Shown in pieces: positions 61,102 through 64,000 of a DNA stretch of 64,000 bases. Position numbers and translations under genes: made by a program. The notes beneath the pieces are model-generated. The model was not told the origin of the DNA and did not search any database. It was given only the letters and a program-made list of their open reading frames with translations. Numbering within the stretch: position 1 is the stretch's first letter; each line of letters begins with the position of its first letter. This DNA comes from Megalonaias nervosa (Eukaryota > Mollusca > Bivalvia > Unionida > Unionidae), in the NCBI GenBank assembly GCA_016617855.1, contig JAECUM010001912.1, positions 1 to 64,000 of the forward strand, in the 5' to 3' direction.

Positions 61102-62041
61102 TGTTACGTGTATAGGCTTATACAAAAGTAACAAAGAAAAGAGTGAAGCCAACAAGCTTTGTAAATTTTAACAGAATAATTTATGTCCCTAGAAAACAAG
61201 GTAAAAATATGAAAAGGGACTTACGGTTTGTGAATCTAATCCAAAAATTAATCCTAGAATTTAAAAATATGAGTCATATCACTAAAAAGTAATAAATGAA
61301 TCAAAGTTCAAATCCCGATGAAGTTTCAATATGGAAGGCGATGACGTCCTCCAAAACCTTTTTGTGTTGATGTGTCAAAAGTTCCTTGTTGAATCACCAA
61401 GAAACAAATTATGGCTTTAGAATTCAGAATAATTTCCACTAAATGTCTTTGTCCAAGAATTTTGATGAAGAAGAGTAATTTCCAGGGTGAATAAATTATT
61501 TTAAATAAAAAATTTAACTTGAACTGGTCACAACACAAAAGAAGACCCCTGAGCTCCAAAGGTGTTAATTTATGACTGACTATTTCACTATAAAATATCT
61601 GTTTTAACCCTCAATTTTAGATCACATGGTGGGGTCACATGGTCACTTAGTTTGAACAATGCAGTAAAATAATGTCAATTAGCACGTAGGCTATTTACGG
61701 GTTCGAGTGTACTGAACGAATCTTACTATAAGATTCAATAATAAAAAGTTGTTTACAAAATAGAGCAAACACGCAAGCCAAGTATGACCTTAATTACGAC
61801 CAATGATTTTCACTCTGTGTTTACCAATTTCTGAATCAAGGTCAGGAACTAGGTCAGCTAAAAATACAATGAGCAACACTACTGCATTTTAATAAGGCTA
61901 AAAAGAACTGAACTGAAATTTCTGGAAAAATGTCAATTCCAGTGAATAAAGCTATCATTACAATAACATGTAATGAAATAAAAATAAAATAAAGAGAATT
62001 TAAAACTAACATACAAGTAATTCACTTACGTATACGTAGCA
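61102..62041. mobile_element. solo LTR, family B (940 bp)
   Basis: It starts TGTTACGTGTATAGGC and ends ACTTACGTATACGTAGCA, and is the reverse complement of 29325-30219. Flanks are CCAC (61098-61101) and CCAT (62042-62045). Copy 1 of the duplication has CCAT once (59722-59725), so the 4-bp duplication carries one later change. Confidence 0.88.
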
Positions 62042-62114
62042 CCATATATACTCTATTTTATGTTAACCCATTTCCAGGCTGGTTCCCATTTTTCCATCTA
62101 ATTAATACTGTGTC

Positions 62115-63417
62115 TGCTACGTAGCCTCCACTTTGATGGGGGTGGGTGGATATGTAAGTATGTGATACATAGATACTTCGATAAGTAGGTACATGGATAC
62201 GTCCCGTGGAGCTATTTCACCTTCCAAAAATAAACAAAGAAGCAACCTAAATCTTCTGTCAGATATCCTACTGGGAATAGATCATTACTCCCCTCTCATT
62301 ATGTCAGATATAGTTCTATCGGAATTCAAACAGATACCAAAGGCTATCTGGTCAATCTACACATGGCAGACCATAAACAAACCTAGTTTCCTAAGATTAA
62401 TGTACTTCCTAATGGCTATTTCAACCTGATTCACATTAACATCCCACAACACATAACAGTTCTGTTCCCATCTCAAGTACACAAATGAATGAATGAAATT
62501 CATTACATGGCTTAACTACGTTAATTCTAGCGAATACACACATTCAAGTCTTTAGCATATATGAAATCTCACTTCAGGGTTTAACAACGTTAATTTCAGT
62601 CAATACGCACTCAAGTCTTTATCATATGTGAAATCATCTAAGGTCGGTGAATTCACACGGACTCTCTTAACTCATATCAGCTAAGGTAAGGTATGAAATT
62701 CTTAGATACATATTTTCCTATAACAGTCAAGACGACACATTCACACAATTCATCAAACTTATATAAACAGATTTGAACAAATTCATGCAAATATAAGCAA
62801 GTAAATGAAACAAATCGTTATATTGATATCAACGAATTAAATGAGACTGGCACAAAATACCTTGTGCTTCCAGCTTAGCTCGCTTCTACCACCAAAATCA
62901 TGTCTGTCGACTTTCCAGACATCCGATCCCTTGGATAATTATTTACAAGTGAATTTCTTCTAAATTCAAATTCGGAGTCTCCTACATTTGTTTTCTCTTG
63001 CAGAAAAGCGTAGACTGACTAAAATTTTGTGATGGGACATATTAAACCCAAGAATTTTCATGTGGGAACCACGCCCCTTATTTAGTGTAACCAATCTGGA
63101 TTAAATATATTTCCCACCTTTAATAACTAGGCGCCAAATTGTAGTCAGCGTGACCTCTAGATTCGCAAATAACTAATTCTGGAAAATTTCAAATCTGACA
63201 ATTCCGATACAAGATCGAAAGTTAACCCTATCCTCCCAGTCTGTCTGACGGTTAAATAAACGAATGTTTAATTAAGAATCATTTACTCCCATGACACAAC
63301 CATTAACAATCCGTGCATTATGGTGATTTAACACACGGTCCCCATAAATCTAATTAATCGTTCACCTGCCCAAATTAATGTGCTCTTCATAGATCGACAG
63401 AAATTTGCACCCTTACA
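62115..63417 (-). mobile_element. solo LTR, family A (1303 bp), target duplication GTGTC
   Basis: Ends TGCTACGTAG and GCACCCTTACA. GTGTC is duplicated perfectly at 62110-62114 and 63418-63422 and is present once in the empty site (59792-59796). The last ~330 bp are close to positions 1-332. It has an interior (62222-62870) absent from 36221-37370. Confidence 0.92.
62230..62400 (+). pseudogene. possible BEL/Pao-type pol fragment inside LTR-A
   Basis: A plus-strand frame reads SDILLGIDHYSPLIM followed by a Trp-containing stretch. The DILLGIDHY block recalls the (D/V)LLIGxDYY motif of the protease-like region in BEL/Pao polyproteins (DUF1758). It is short, truncated at both ends and opposite in sense to LTR-A. 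Tentative. Confidence 0.25.
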
Positions 63418-63429
63418 GTGTCCTATAGG

Positions 63430-63767
63430 CAACTATTTATTTTATGTGCTACAGAATCAGTCTTTGAGTGGTGGTATATTATGTACAATTAAAGGTTGTT
63501 GATTGGCCAAAAATAACTACAGGAAAAAAATTAATGCCATTTTTCAGCCTGCATATGGGTAAATTGTAGACATTAGTAGGTTTGAACCTAAACCATTTCT
63601 ATTTTATCACTGGCACTGCACAGGTACTACTGGATGTAAAATGGGATATCTCACTGGGCTGGATTTTTATAGTTGGCACCTCTAAGGGAAGCTGTCAAAA
63701 ACAAGGCATACATCATATCATTTTCATCATTTTAAACGTTTTCTCCTGGTGCCATGACTTTGTGGTC
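63430..63767. other. unassigned noncoding DNA
   Basis: No gene or repeat recognised. Confidence 0.4.
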
Positions 63768-64000
63768 ATAAACTAAGTTACAGAAAGAAGCAAAACCAAC
63801 AAGTATTTTTTAAAGATAAAAAGCAATTTAATTATCATAGTTAAAAAAATGAAAATTTTAAGAGGAAACTTACATTATTAATGAATTGAATCCAAATAAA
63901 TCCTTAATAATTTCTATTAAAGTCCAAAAGAATGAAATGTTCCATATAAATTTCAGATCCACAAATATCCTGGTCTGCCATCAGTTCTGACATGTCAAAA
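63768..64000. mobile_element. diverged LTR family B relative, cut by window end
   Basis: It follows the left part of 61102-62041 in order: AAGTTACAGAAAGAAGC, ACCAACAAG, GGAAACTTAC, GAATCCAAATAAATCCTTA. Divergence is much higher than between the other copies and the TGTTACG terminus is not visible, so it may be a related subfamily. Confidence 0.5.

Larger units (their letters stand above)
60695..63429. repeat. segmental duplication, copy 2 (carries two LTR insertions)
   Basis: Same order as copy 1, but with LTR-B at 61102-62041 and LTR-A at 62115-63417 inserted 73 bp apart. Confidence 0.9.

Overview
This is an AT-rich stretch of animal nuclear genome with no prokaryotic features. It is probably from a bivalve or another lophotrochozoan. 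The support is indirect: GT-AG split coding sequence, tRNA-derived SINEs, Ty3/Gypsy-type LTR remnants, small inverted-repeat transposons, about two dozen minisatellite arrays, and one gene of the horizontally acquired Tae4/Dae4 amidase family that I recall being reported from molluscs and annelids. Almost all of the window is repeat-derived or unassigned noncoding DNA.

Gene content: the only protein-coding gene I can defend lies on the minus strand at about 18.4-20.9 kb. It is a Tae4-type (domesticated amidase effector) gene with a well-supported central exon (20216-20725), a last exon joined in phase (18490-18674), a candidate AATAAA signal and a tentative signal-peptide exon (20844-20907). 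Its most striking property is serine at the place where the family carries its nucleophilic cysteine, while the GHV..WD histidine block is kept. A second, weak candidate is a first coding exon with a signal peptide at 50206-50368 (minus strand), ending at a good splice donor.

Mobile elements: (i) LTR family A gives a decayed Gypsy pol with its 3' LTR at 1-1650 and two solo LTRs with perfect 5-bp target duplications (36221-37370, CTCTG; 62115-63417, GTGTC). (ii) LTR family B gives solo LTRs at 29325-30219 and 61102-62041, a truncated copy at 1650-1986 and a diverged copy running off the right edge. (iii) There is a tRNA-derived SINE family with a (CAA)n tail (six copies), a second SINE at 10579-10915 and a third tRNA-like element at 45764. 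(iv) There is a TA-flanked CAGTAAAA MITE (two copies). (v) A ~200-bp double-hairpin fold-back element has five fuller copies and several fragments. (vi) A larger element with internal ~145-bp tandem repeats occurs at 37.4-38.45 kb and again at 54.4-56.1 kb.

A segmental duplication (59325-59802 and 60695-63429) works as a natural control. The left copy is the empty site for two LTR insertions present in the right copy, which fixes their ends to the base.

Layout: 0-2 kb Gypsy/LTR junction; 2-3 kb higher-order minisatellite; 5-6.2 kb repeats and MITE; 8.1-10.9 kb complex satellite plus SINE; 11.5-14 kb fold-back element and minisatellites; 17-17.9 kb minisatellites; 18.4-20.9 kb Tae4/Dae4-like gene; 21-28 kb mostly unassigned; 28-34.3 kb fold-back elements, LTR-B and arrays; 36-38.5 kb LTR-A in a repeat element; 39-43.7 kb fold-back element, SINEs and arrays; 46.5-53.9 kb arrays; 54-56 kb repeat element; 57.7-58.8 kb array with inserted SINE; 59-64 kb duplication with LTR insertions.
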